A stretch of 64,000 bases of DNA from Paraburkholderia tagetis (lineage in GTDB: Bacteria; Pseudomonadota; Gammaproteobacteria; Burkholderiales; Burkholderiaceae): contig NZ_JAKLJA010000002.1 in NCBI RefSeq assembly GCF_022213065.1, positions 310,001 to 374,000 of the forward strand, given 5' to 3'. The notes beneath the pieces were generated by a model. The model was not told where the DNA came from, did not search any database, and was given only the letters and a program-made list of their open reading frames with translations. Position numbers and translations under genes: made by a program. Positions 37,750 through 46,275 of the stretch are shown here, in pieces (the stretch's first letter is position 1; each line of letters begins with the position of its first letter).

Positions 37750-38970
37750 TCATTCTCCCGGGTGAATGTCGAGCGCCGCTTGCTCTGTCGCTCGTTGCGC
37801 GTTTTCTCGTTCCTGCCTGCGTGTTCCTGCATCGGCGCCTTCGCCGGCGTCTGCATGGGTGCCTGCTTCTGCCCCAGCCTCTGCCCCTGCTTGTGCCCCT
37901 GCTTGTGCCCCAGCCTGCGCTCCTTCATGCTCCGCGCCGTGCCGCGTGCGCAAAGCGGCCCCGCTCGCGGGATTGAGCTTCAACTGACGCTGATCGCCGT
38001 TAGCCGCGCCGCTCAACACCCAGCTCGTGAGCCCGAGCCGCGCATGCCGGCCGAGCTTCAGGCGCGGCACGTCGGCCTCGCGCAGTTGCAGGTTCACGTC
38101 CCAGTCGAGGCCATCGCGCACGTAGTTGCGCACCCAGTCGGCGAGCCGCTCGAGACTCTCGCCGCCAGGCAGGAAGCGTTCGTAATCGTCCATGGAAAGC
38201 GGGCCGATCACGATGCGAAACTTGTGCTGGCAGTCCCACACGCGCGCACCGAGCAGCGTGGAAACGCCCAGCGCCGAGGAGCCGTCGCGCAGGCCCATGC
38301 GCGTGCGCGTCTCGGCGGGCAGCGGCATCCAGTGGCCCACCCACTGCTCGATCGACACGGGCAGCCGGAAAAAGCGCGCGAGGATCAGCGCGAGTCCCGC
38401 AGCCGGGCGCGTGCGCGCACCGAGCAGCCCCGCGAAATGCAGCTTCGCGAAATCGGGCACGGCGTCGCGCTCGCGCAGCGCGGGCTCGCCCATGCCGAAC
38501 GTCGCGCCCACGTACATCGCGAAGCGGTCGCGCCCCGGCCGCTCCAGGCTCACCGCAGGCTGCGCGTTGGCCCACGCCCGGTAGAAGAGGCTCGTCATGC
38601 GATGCTGGAACAGGTCCAGAAAGCGCGCGAACGTGGGGTCGTCCGCATTGCGCTCGCGGTCGCGGATATATTCGGTCAGATGCGTGGGCAGCGCGCCATG
38701 CGGCCCGAGCAGGCCGAAGAAGTTCACGGCGAGGCGCGGCGCCATGCTCCCCTCACCATGACCGTGCTGCGAGAATCCGGCCAGCGTGGTGGGATGGAAC
38801 ACGAGTTCGGGCCGCTGCGTGAAGCGCACGGCATCGTCGCGCGGGCGCAGCGACTCGCCCACGCGCGGCCGCTCGGGCCACGCGTTTTCGATCAGGCGCA
38901 CCGCCTGAAAAAAATCGAAGCGGTACGCCTCGTCTTCGAGCAGCCGCAGCACGGTCAGAGCGTCACGCAT
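37750..38970 (-). CDS. tssG: T6SS baseplate protein TssG
   Basis: 406 residues. The start MRDALTVLRLLEDEAYRFDF and the stretches FDFFQAVRLIENAWPERPRV, RFTQRPELVFHPTTLAGFSQ and LLGPHGALPTHLTEYIRDRE are TssG signatures. The last 60 or so residues are an unusual low-complexity tail (EGAQAGAQAGAQAGAEAGAE) from a 12-bp DNA repeat, past the normal family end. ATG 38970 lies inside the last codons of tssF (16-base overlap) with AGGG upstream. The very long frame extending to 40713 is an overlap artefact. Confidence 0.93.
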   Translation of the reverse strand: MRDALTVLRLLEDEAYRFDFFQAVRLIENAWPERPRVGESLRPRDDAVRFTQRPELVFHPTTLAGFSQHGHGEGSMAPRLAVNFFGLLGPHGALPTHLTEYIRDRERNADDPTFARFLDLFQHRMTSLFYRAWANAQPAVSLERPGRDRFAMYVGATFGMGEPALRERDAVPDFAKLHFAGLLGARTRPAAGLALILARFFRLPVSIEQWVGHWMPLPAETRTRMGLRDGSSALGVSTLLGARVWDCQHKFRIVIGPLSMDDYERFLPGGESLERLADWVRNYVRDGLDWDVNLQLREADVPRLKLGRHARLGLTSWVLSGAANGDQRQLKLNPASGAALRTRHGAEHEGAQAGAQAGAQAGAEAGAEAGTHADAGEGADAGTRRQERENAQRATEQAALDIHPGE

Positions 38971-40832
38971 TGTCCCGCCCTCGCTGGCCAGCGCATGATC
39001 TCGCCGCGCGCCGTGGTGCGCACCACGGTCTCGGTGAACGAATTCATCGAGACGTACAGTGAAAAATACCGCGCCAGCACCGCCCCCAGCACGAACGCCC
39101 CCGAGCCTTCGAAGGCCGTCTCGTCGAACGTCACGCTCACCTGCTGGCCGCGCCCGAACACGATCGGCCCCGGCACCGGCAGCCGTCGCGTGACGGGCTT
39201 CGCCTCGACCGAGCGCACGCCCTCTATCTGGCGCTGCGCGGCCGGATCGTCGACGGGGCAATAGAGGCTCAGCAGATCGCGCAACGCTCGCGCGCCCGTG
39301 GACGCATCCGTGTCGAGCAGCGATTCGTAGTTCAACGAAAGATGGCTCAAGAGCCGCCATGCCACCGCGCCGTGCGCGAACGACGGCAGCGGCTGGCTCG
39401 GCCCGCTCACGCAGCGCACGCTCTCCACGGGTGCTTCCACGCCCAGCGTGAAATCCGACGCGCCGGTGCCCGTGGAAAGCGTGAGCGGCAAGTCGCGGTT
39501 GGTGCAGAGCACCTTGAGGCCGAGTTGCCGCAGATCCGCGCGATACGGCGCGTTGGCCGCATCGACGAGCGCGATGAAGGTTTCGCTGCCCAGGTAGCTC
39601 GTGCGCTGGCCGCGCTCGCGCGCGCGCGAGGACTGCAGCCGCCGCTCGCGGCGCACCTGGTAGTACGCGCTCGCCTGCTCGCCCGCCGAGAGATCGCGCG
39701 CATGATAGAACGGCTCGAAGCGCTGCTCGTCGTTCGAGCCCGCGCCATGACCCGTGACTTCCTCGATGCGGTAGATCTCGAAGTCGAGCGGGCGTGTGCG
39801 GTCCGCCATCACCTGATATTCGAACTGCGTGGGATCGAACGCGATGCGGTCGGCGCGGCGCGCAAACAGATTGATCGCCGGTGTGCAGTGCAGCGCGAAA
39901 TGGCTCGCATCGAGCGTCTGTTCGAGCAGCGCGTCTGCGCGATCGAGCAGCACGATCACTTCCACTTCGTTTTCGGCGCATGCGCGCAGCGCGCCCTGCA
40001 AGCCGTCGATGGCAACAAACAGAAAGCGCTGGGCAAACGCGAAGTACTCCTGCAACAGGCGAAAGCCCTGAAACGACTGGCCGCTCACGGGCAGAAGCGC
40101 GTCCTCGTCGTCGAAGCCGACCGGCTTGACCGCGCTCTTCGGCAAGAGCCGGTGCCACGTCGCGGGCCGCGCGACCGGCAGCACCGCCACGCCCACCGCA
40201 GAGGCGAGCAGGCGCTCGTAAAGCCGCGCGGGCAGCGAATCCGCGCCGCGCAAATAGAGCGTGAGCGTATCGAGCGCGAGCTGACTGAATTTCACGCCGC
40301 CCGTGGTGCGCAGACGCAGGCGCACGCCGGCCTTCACGCCGGGCGGCAGCGCCATGTCCGCGCCGCCCAGCGCGCCGGTATGCGTGAAGAACTTCGCCTC
40401 CGCGATCTCCACGGGCCAGAGCGTGAGCGCGTGCGCCGTGCGGTATTCGCAGCGCGTCGAGCCGCTCTTGTCGAGCACGGCGTGCAGCGCGCTGCCGCGC
40501 GGCACGCTCACGCCGGCCGCGAGCGCCGGATGCGCGAGATCGGGCTGCATGCGCACCACCGCCATGGATGGCGTGGGCGCGAGGTAATGCGGATAGACCA
40601 GCTCCGTGAGGTGCTGCGTGAAGCGCGGAAACTCGGCGTCGATTTTCAACTGCACGCGCGCCGCGAGAAAACTGAAGCCTTCGAGCAGGCGCTCGACATA
40701 GGGATCGGCGCAATCGAGCCCTTCGAGGCCGAGGCGTGCTGCCACCTTCGGAAACTCGCGCGCGAATTCGCTGCCAATCTCGCGCAAATGCGCGAGCTCC
40801 TGGTTGTAATAGCGGATCAGGTCGGGATTCAT
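38955..40832 (-). CDS. tssF: T6SS baseplate protein TssF
   Basis: 625 residues, with the canonical start MNPDLIRYYNQELAHLREIG and FAREFPKVAARLGLEGLDCA, ADPYVERLLEGFSFLAARVQ, FTQHLTELVYPHYLAPTPSM. TssF with TssG forms the baseplate wedge around VgrG together with TssE and TssK. Its ATG overlaps the tssE stop (ATGA), and its end overlaps the tssG start by 16 bases. The upstream frame in the same phase is antisense-like and lacks a ribosome site. Confidence 0.95.
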   Translation of the reverse strand: MNPDLIRYYNQELAHLREIGSEFAREFPKVAARLGLEGLDCADPYVERLLEGFSFLAARVQLKIDAEFPRFTQHLTELVYPHYLAPTPSMAVVRMQPDLAHPALAAGVSVPRGSALHAVLDKSGSTRCEYRTAHALTLWPVEIAEAKFFTHTGALGGADMALPPGVKAGVRLRLRTTGGVKFSQLALDTLTLYLRGADSLPARLYERLLASAVGVAVLPVARPATWHRLLPKSAVKPVGFDDEDALLPVSGQSFQGFRLLQEYFAFAQRFLFVAIDGLQGALRACAENEVEVIVLLDRADALLEQTLDASHFALHCTPAINLFARRADRIAFDPTQFEYQVMADRTRPLDFEIYRIEEVTGHGAGSNDEQRFEPFYHARDLSAGEQASAYYQVRRERRLQSSRARERGQRTSYLGSETFIALVDAANAPYRADLRQLGLKVLCTNRDLPLTLSTGTGASDFTLGVEAPVESVRCVSGPSQPLPSFAHGAVAWRLLSHLSLNYESLLDTDASTGARALRDLLSLYCPVDDPAAQRQIEGVRSVEAKPVTRRLPVPGPIVFGRGQQVSVTFDETAFEGSGAFVLGAVLARYFSLYVSMNSFTETVVRTTARGEIMRWPARAGQCVTL

Positions 40833-41341
40833 CGTCCCGCGCCCTGGTCGATCACGCGCACCTCGCCGCCTTCGAGATCGAGTTCGGTGCGAAAGTAGAG
40901 CCGCTCCGGATACGGATGGGCCCACAGGTCCCCTTCGATCGTGAACGCGACCGTGTTGTGCTGCCCCGTCGTCTCCTCTTGCAACACCGCCGTCACCTTC
41001 ACGGTATCGCGCAGGATGCGCGGCTCGAACGCCACAATCACATCGCGTATCTGCCGCTCGAGGCGCGCGAGGTTCATGCCCGATGCCGTCTTGCCCGCCA
41101 TATCGGGGAAGCCGTAGTTGAGCACCGAGCGCTCGACGAGCGGCCATGCCGAGAGGTCCTGCACGCTGCCCAGACCGCTGGCATTGAGCAGCCACGCGAG
41201 ATCGCGCTGCACGGCCATGCGCAGCGCGCGCATCGACAGCACGCGGCGCTCGCGGCTCTCGACCTTGGCGCCGGGCTCGAAATCGGTGAGGCGGTCGAGC
41301 AGCGCGGGCTGCAACCGGTCGCGGCCCGTCGGCTCAGTCAT
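40829..41341 (-). CDS. tssE: T6SS baseplate protein TssE (gp25-like)
   Basis: 170 residues with gp25-like lysozyme-fold features and no catalytic role in this family: RDRLQPALLDRLTDFEPGAK, SVLNYGFPDMAGKTASGMNL and FEPRILRDTVKVTAVLQEE. The conserved EPR motif of gp25/TssE is present (AFEPRI). ATG 41341 overlaps the tagJ stop by 8 bases. The stop overlaps the tssF start. It joins sheath to baseplate. Confidence 0.93.
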   Translation of the reverse strand: MTEPTGRDRLQPALLDRLTDFEPGAKVESRERRVLSMRALRMAVQRDLAWLLNASGLGSVQDLSAWPLVERSVLNYGFPDMAGKTASGMNLARLERQIRDVIVAFEPRILRDTVKVTAVLQEETTGQHNTVAFTIEGDLWAHPYPERLYFRTELDLEGGEVRVIDQGAGR

Positions 41342-42218
41342 GGTCTTGCGCACGCTCTGGCGTCACTTCGCCCGTGCACGCCACTGCATCGAGCACGAGC
41401 GTGCGCACGTCGAAGAGCGCGTAGTCGTTCTCGTCGGTCGTGAACATGCGCTGCCCGAGCGGGCGCGCCTCGTCGAATTCGCCGGCCCCCGCTTCGATCC
41501 CCCCTTCCACCCATTCAGTCGCGCGCGCGAGCGCCAGCGCGTTATCGGTTCTGCCTCTGGCTGCGTCGGCGGCATTGGCGGCCAGCGTGCCGGGATAGCG
41601 CACCGGAATGAGCCCCGCCGCCTGGCCCTCGTTGGCCCACGTGAACACGGCCGGCATCCACACGCGATCGCGCAGATCGCCCGGCGCCTCGAGTTCGATG
41701 CGGTGGATGCGCTCGAACGGCACCCAGTAATAGCGGCCATTGAGGATCACTTCGAGCGTGGGGCCCAGACGCGCGTCGGCGTCGGCAAGCCACGCGAACG
41801 GCTCGTTGTTGAGCGTGCCCGCCGTGGGACGCGCCGTCTCCAGCGCATTGGCGCGACATGCGGCGGCCGCCTTGAAGTCGCCCGCGCCATCGAGGCGCAG
41901 CGCTTCGATCAGGAGTGCGAGCCATGCGGTCGGCTCGCCGAAGATGAGCGGCGCGCGCCGCCCCGCGAATACGTCCTCGCGCAGCGCCTCGCATTGGAGC
42001 GCGTCGCGATAGAGCTGCACCATCGGCAGCGCGGCGGCGTCGAGGTCTCCCACCACGTTGAGCTGCGTGAGCGCGCGCTCCCACGCGCCCTGCACGGCCA
42101 GCAACTGAAACAGGAACACGCGATATGACGCGTTGGCCGGATCGTTGCGCACCTGGTTCTGCAACTGCTTCAGGCACGCGTCGAGGTCGCCGGCGCGCAA
42201 ACTCTCTTCTGCGGTCAT
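41334..42218 (-). CDS. tagJ: T6SS accessory protein TagJ (ImpE family)
   Basis: 294 residues. A TPR-like N-terminal part (LRAGDLDACLKQLQNQVRND, RVFLFQLLAVQGAWERALTQ) is followed by the ImpE/TagJ C-terminal domain (LEVILNGRYYWVPFERIHRI, LRDRVWMPAVFTWANEGQAA). TagJ binds the N-terminus of TssB and modulates sheath or ClpV interaction. It is not essential in systems studied. The start is ATG 42218 with GGAG nine bases upstream; a TTG six codons earlier is unlikely. Confidence 0.92.
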   Translation of the reverse strand: MTAEESLRAGDLDACLKQLQNQVRNDPANASYRVFLFQLLAVQGAWERALTQLNVVGDLDAAALPMVQLYRDALQCEALREDVFAGRRAPLIFGEPTAWLALLIEALRLDGAGDFKAAAACRANALETARPTAGTLNNEPFAWLADADARLGPTLEVILNGRYYWVPFERIHRIELEAPGDLRDRVWMPAVFTWANEGQAAGLIPVRYPGTLAANAADAARGRTDNALALARATEWVEGGIEAGAGEFDEARPLGQRMFTTDENDYALFDVRTLVLDAVACTGEVTPERAQDHD

Positions 42219-42284
42219 TGTGATTTGCTCCGTCAAGCCAGACTACGGGCGTCGATCATGTCGAACATCGGCTTGAACCTGCCG

Positions 42285-42318
42285 GGCGGCATGCACGCTC
42301 CCCCGCGCGCACGCCGCC
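42285..42318 (-). terminator. Hairpin directly after hcp, probable attenuator
   Basis: On the minus strand, GGCGGCGTGC pairs with GCATGCCGCC (one G-U) around a 14-base loop, starting 10 bases after the hcp stop. No T-tract follows, so it is more likely to reduce or pause read-through, or to protect the hcp mRNA end, than to stop transcription fully. Downstream tagJ begins about 65 bases later. Confidence 0.5.
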
Positions 42319-42327
42319 GCTGACTGC

Positions 42328-42816
42328 TTACTCCGCGACGTTCTTCGCGATGTCCCACTTGGTCTCGACCACGCCGCCTTCCTTCTCGCCCGTGGCGCTT
42401 TGCGGCTGATACTCCACGTGGTACTTCTCGAAGTTGAGCGTGACATTCTCCGTGAACCGGTCCTCGCCGCCCGAGCCGCCTTCGCTGATCGACGAAATCA
42501 GCACCTTCGTGAAGGTAATCTTGAAGTACTCGAGCGGATTCTTGCCGCCGGCCTTGCGCACCGTGAGAACCGCGGTCGGGTAATGGCTGCCGTTCGCGCA
42601 TGCGCCCATCAGCACCGGCGTGGCCTTGTCGAGATACTTCGTGAACGACAGATCCTGCACGTTCACCTTGCCCGCGCCGCCGCCCGTGCCCAGGTGCATC
42701 GTGCCGCTCTGCGACAGGCCCCAGCTCCATGCCAGCACATCGATGTCTTCCTTGTGCGTATTGTCCTGCGACTCGCCCTTCACGTCGCCGATCTTGATGA
42801 AAATATCAACGGCCAT
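42328..42816 (-). CDS. hcp: T6SS tube protein Hcp (TssD)
   Basis: 162 residues. The start MAVDIFIKIGDVKGESQDNT and LAWSWGLSQSGTMHLGTGGG are characteristic of Hcp, as is FEKYHVEYQPQSATGEKEGG at the C-terminal end. Hexamers stack to form the inner tube and can carry effectors in the lumen. A GGAG Shine-Dalgarno lies seven bases before the ATG. It sits 77 bases after tssC. No C-terminal effector extension is present. Confidence 0.96.
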   Translation of the reverse strand: MAVDIFIKIGDVKGESQDNTHKEDIDVLAWSWGLSQSGTMHLGTGGGAGKVNVQDLSFTKYLDKATPVLMGACANGSHYPTAVLTVRKAGGKNPLEYFKITFTKVLISSISEGGSGGEDRFTENVTLNFEKYHVEYQPQSATGEKEGGVVETKWDIAKNVAE

Positions 42817-42893
42817 GTCTGTTCTCCACTTAGAAGGTTCGCGTCAGTTCGCGTGGATGCGCGCCGGTACGCGTGGGTTTGCATGAGCTCACG

Positions 42894-44393
42894 TTACGCC
42901 GCCTTTGCGGACGGCAACTTGGACACCAGCCGCAACGAAACCGTCAGGCCCTCGAGCTGGTAATGCGGACGCAGGAAGAACTTGGACGTGTAATAGCCCG
43001 GATTGCCCTCGACTTCCTCGATCACGACTTCGGCTGCGGCAAGCGGGCGGCGCGACTTCGTCTCCTCGCTCGAATGCGCGGGGTCGCCGTCCACGTATTG
43101 CAAAATCCAGTTCTGCAGCCAGCGCTGCATGTCGTCTTTCTCCTTGAAGCTGCCAATCTTGTCGCGCACGATGCACTTGAGGTAATGCGCGAAGCGGCTG
43201 CACGCGAACAGATACGGCAGGCGCGCGGCGAGATTCGCGTTCGCGGTGGCGTCGGGGTCTTCGTATTCGGCGGGCTTGTGCAGCGATTGCGCGCCAATGA
43301 ACGCCGCGAAGTCGGAGTTCTTCTTGTGCACGAGCGGCATGAAACCGTTCTTCGCGAGTTCGGCCTCGCGGCGGTCGCTGATGGCGATCTCGGTCGGGCA
43401 CTTCATGTCCACGCCGCCGTCGTCGGTGGGGAACGAATGCACCGGCAGGTTCTCGACCGCGCCGCCCGATTCGATGCCGCGAATGCGCGAGCACCAGCCG
43501 TATTGCTTGAACGAGCGGTTGATGTTGGTGGCCATGGCATAGGCCGCGTTGGCCCACGCGTACTTCTTGCTGTCCGCGCCCGCGGTGTCTTCTTCGAAGG
43601 CGAACTCGTCGACCGGGTTGGTCTTCGCGCCATACGGCGCGCGCGCAAGAAAGCGCGGCATGGCAAGGCCGATATAGCGCGAGTCTTCCGATTCGCGCAG
43701 CGAGCGCCAGGCAGCGTGCTCGGGCGTCTGGAAGATTTTCGTGAGGTCGCGCGGATTGGCCAGCTCCTGCCACGAGTCCATCAGCATGACCGATGGATCG
43801 GCGCCCGTGATGAAGGGCGCGTGCGAGGCGGCTGCAATCTTGGCAACCTGCGTGAGCAGGTCGACGTCGGGGCCGCTGTTGTCGAAGTAATAGTCGGCCA
43901 CCAGCGCGCCGTAAGGCTCGCCGCCGAACTGGCCGTACTCTTCTTCATAGAGTTTCTTGAAGAACGGGCTCTGGTCCCACGCCGTGCCCTTGTACTTCTT
44001 GAGCGTCTTGTGCAGATCGCTCTTCGAGATATTCATGACGCGAATCTTGAGCGTCTCGTCGGTCTCGGTGTTGTTCACCAGATAGTGCAAACCGCGCCAC
44101 GCGCTCTCCACCTTCTGGAACGCCTCGGTATGGATGATCAGATTCACCTGGTCGGTGAGCTTCTGGTCGATCTGCGCGATCAGCGACTCGATGGTCGCGA
44201 GCACGTCGCCCGACACCACGTTGGTATCGCGCAACGCCTGCTCGGCCAGCGTGCGCACGGCCGTCTCGACGGCCTCCTTCGCCTTGTCGCTGCGCGGCTT
44301 GAATTCCTTTTCCAGCAGGCTCGCGAACTCGCTGGCTTCGAGTGCTTCGCCGCCCTGCCGGGCTTCCTGCTGCTGGGTGCTGGGTTCGGCCAT
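42894..44393 (-). CDS. tssC: T6SS sheath large subunit TssC (VipB)
   Basis: 499 residues with family signatures FQKVESAWRGLHYLVNNTET, GQFGGEPYGALVADYYFDNS, RSFKQYGWCSRIRGIESGGA and the C-terminal YYTSKFFLRPHYQLEGLTVS. TssC with TssB forms the contractile sheath recycled by ClpV. A strong GAGGGGGAG ribosome site lies just upstream of ATG 44393. The 8-bp tandem array begins about 40 bases further upstream, within the tssB-tssC gap. Confidence 0.96.
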   Translation of the reverse strand: MAEPSTQQQEARQGGEALEASEFASLLEKEFKPRSDKAKEAVETAVRTLAEQALRDTNVVSGDVLATIESLIAQIDQKLTDQVNLIIHTEAFQKVESAWRGLHYLVNNTETDETLKIRVMNISKSDLHKTLKKYKGTAWDQSPFFKKLYEEEYGQFGGEPYGALVADYYFDNSGPDVDLLTQVAKIAAASHAPFITGADPSVMLMDSWQELANPRDLTKIFQTPEHAAWRSLRESEDSRYIGLAMPRFLARAPYGAKTNPVDEFAFEEDTAGADSKKYAWANAAYAMATNINRSFKQYGWCSRIRGIESGGAVENLPVHSFPTDDGGVDMKCPTEIAISDRREAELAKNGFMPLVHKKNSDFAAFIGAQSLHKPAEYEDPDATANANLAARLPYLFACSRFAHYLKCIVRDKIGSFKEKDDMQRWLQNWILQYVDGDPAHSSEETKSRRPLAAAEVVIEEVEGNPGYYTSKFFLRPHYQLEGLTVSLRLVSKLPSAKAA

Positions 44394-44431
44394 GTCAGAC
44401 TCCCCCTCGATGGATGACTAACTAGATGGTT

Positions 44432-44583
44432 AACGGACGAACGGACGAACGGACGAACGGACGAACGGACGAACGGACGAACGGACGAACGGACGAACGG
44501 ACGAACGGACGAACGGACGAACGGACGAACGGACGAACGGACGAACGGACGAACGGATGAACGGACGAACGAATGGACGAACG
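44432..44583. repeat. 8-bp tandem repeat array between tssB and tssC
   Basis: Fifteen perfect consecutive units of AACGGACG (44432-44551), then about four degenerate units (AACGGATG, AACGGACG, AACGAATG, GACGAACG). The array fills almost the whole gap between the tssB stop (44591) and the tssC ribosome site. Perfect identity over 120 bases suggests recent slippage, so copy number may differ between strains. Confidence 0.97.
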
Positions 44584-44590
44584 CGCCCGG

Positions 44591-45091
44591 TCATTCCTGC
44601 GGCTTCGGCGCGGACGCCAGCGCCTGCAACAGCGCCGGATCGCTCAACAGTTTCTGGATCAGATCTTCGGCGCCCGTCTTGCCGTCCATATAGGTCAAGA
44701 GGTTCTGCAACTGACCGCGCGCCTCCAGCAGCTTCGCGAGCGAATCCACCTTGCGCGCGACGGCGGCCGGCGAGAAGTCGTCCATGCTTTCGAAGGTCAT
44801 CTCCACCGCGAGATTGCCCTCGCCCGTGAGCATGTTGGGCACCTGCACGGCCACGCGCGGCTTCATCGATTTCAGGCGCTCGTCGAAATTGTCGACGTCG
44901 ATCTCGAGAAACTTGCGGTCGGCCACCGGTGCGAGCGGCTCGGCGGGCTGCCCGGACAGATCGGCCATGACGCCCATCACGAACGGCAAGTTCACCTTCT
45001 TCTCCGAGCCGTACACCTCTACGTCGTACTCGATCTGCACGCGCGGCGCCCGGTTGCGCGCGATGAACTTCTGGCTGCTTTCTTTAGCCAC
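44591..45091 (-). CDS. tssB: T6SS sheath small subunit TssB (VipA)
   Basis: 166 residues from GTG 45091 (protein AKESSQKFIARNRAPRVQIE, then VYGSEKKVNLPFVMGVMADL). AGGGG lies about nine bases upstream, and other TssB proteins begin the same way, so a longer in-frame ATG at 45154 is rejected. The TssB core SMKPRVAVQVPNMLTGEGNL and the helical C-terminus ending in KPQE are seen. TssB recruits ClpV and TagJ. Start-codon GTG is unusual among its neighbours, most of which use ATG. Confidence 0.94.
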   Translation of the reverse strand: MAKESSQKFIARNRAPRVQIEYDVEVYGSEKKVNLPFVMGVMADLSGQPAEPLAPVADRKFLEIDVDNFDERLKSMKPRVAVQVPNMLTGEGNLAVEMTFESMDDFSPAAVARKVDSLAKLLEARGQLQNLLTYMDGKTGAEDLIQKLLSDPALLQALASAPKPQE

Positions 45092-45201
45092 GGCCTTTCC
45101 CCTCGTCGATGCCGCGGCGGCGCGGTGCGCCGTGTGGCGGCGTTGCTGAACCATGCCAGGGCCCGCTCACGCCAGGGCCTGTTCACGCTAATAACAAGCC
45201 T

Positions 45202-46275
45202 TCATTCCTCGTTCTGGACGCCGCCGATGTTGCGCGCCTGCGCGAGCCCATCGGGCGCGAGGTCCTCCAGAATCTCCATGAAACTCTTGTCGACGAGGCG
45301 GCGCGCCCGCTTGAGCAGCATGGGCACCGGACTCCCCGGCTCATACGTTTCGTAGTACTTGCACAGGCGGTCGAGCGTGCGCAGCACATCCTCGCGGGTG
45401 GCGATCTCGTCCGGCGGCCGCGCGGGCGCGGCAGGCGTTGTCGCGGCGCCTTCTGCTGCATTTGCTGCTGCATTTGCTGCTGCATTTTCTGCTGCATGTC
45501 CCGCCGCCTCGTCCGCTACCGGCGACGGCGCGGGCTCGTCGGCCACACGCTCGCCCAGAAACGCCGCGGCGTGGCGCAAGAGCCGCGTGAGCGGATCCAG
45601 ATCGATTGCGCGCGCCGCGCCCACATTGCTCATGAGCACCGTCTCGATGCGCATCGCGGCTTGCACCGTGTGCCGCAAAGCGGCGAGCGACTCCCGCGCA
45701 CTCTGTCCGGCATCGCCGATCGCGAGGTCGATCGAACTGAGCGAGGGCGCGCTCACGCCGGCCGGCACCGCAATCTCGCCAGTCGCGTATTCGACGTCGC
45801 GCAACGTCACCTCGCCGTGCGCCCGCGAAATGGCGAGCGGCGCTTCGCGCACTTCAGTGAGCGTGGTGGCGGCGTCGACGAGACCCGCGAGCGCGTTCAC
45901 GCGCGCGGTGGGGTCGTTATCGTCGTCGGGATCGAGTTGCGGATAGAGATGCGCCCAACGCTGCTCGAGCAGGCAGGCGATCAGGTCGAGGCCTTCGCTA
46001 AAACCGCCGAAGCCAGCGCGGTTGAGCAGCGCGCGCGCGAGATGCGCGGCCACGCGCAAATCGCGGCTTTTCTCGAACAGGGAAAGCGCGAGCCCTTGCG
46101 CCTCTTTCCAGTCGGGCGGCACGGCTTCGACCACGGTATTGCCATACTGCGCGTCGGGCTTGCCGTGCACGACGCGCTCGAGCTCGAGGAACGCCGGGTC
46201 GTATTCGACGTCTTCCCCGCAGGGCAGCTCGGACGAAAGCTCCGCGAGCAGCGCCCCGGCATCTAGCATGGCCAT
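45202..46275 (-). CDS. tssA: T6SS cap/initiator protein TssA
   Basis: 357 residues. The N-terminal ImpA_N domain (MLDAGALLAELSSELPCGED; PPDWKEAQGLALSLFEKSRD; LLEQRWAHLYPQLDPDDDND) is followed by an Ala/Asn repeat linker (AAENAAANAAANAAEGAA) and a short helical C-terminal domain (EDVLRTLDRLCKYYETYEPG). TssA guides sheath and tube polymerisation. ATG 46275 or 46269 (two codons later) may be used; only a weak GGA precedes them. It is the first gene of the leftward T6SS operon, 110 bases before tssB. Confidence 0.92.
   Translation of the reverse strand: MAMLDAGALLAELSSELPCGEDVEYDPAFLELERVVHGKPDAQYGNTVVEAVPPDWKEAQGLALSLFEKSRDLRVAAHLARALLNRAGFGGFSEGLDLIACLLEQRWAHLYPQLDPDDDNDPTARVNALAGLVDAATTLTEVREAPLAISRAHGEVTLRDVEYATGEIAVPAGVSAPSLSSIDLAIGDAGQSARESLAALRHTVQAAMRIETVLMSNVGAARAIDLDPLTRLLRHAAAFLGERVADEPAPSPVADEAAGHAAENAAANAAANAAEGAATTPAAPARPPDEIATREDVLRTLDRLCKYYETYEPGSPVPMLLKRARRLVDKSFMEILEDLAPDGLAQARNIGGVQNEE

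Noticed and set aside
38971..40713. Long upstream extension of the tssG frame
   Set aside because: It lies within tssF in another phase. TssG homology begins at 38970 with a ribosome site.
44432..44583. CRISPR array
   Set aside because: The units are contiguous 8-mers without spacers, so this is a simple tandem repeat.
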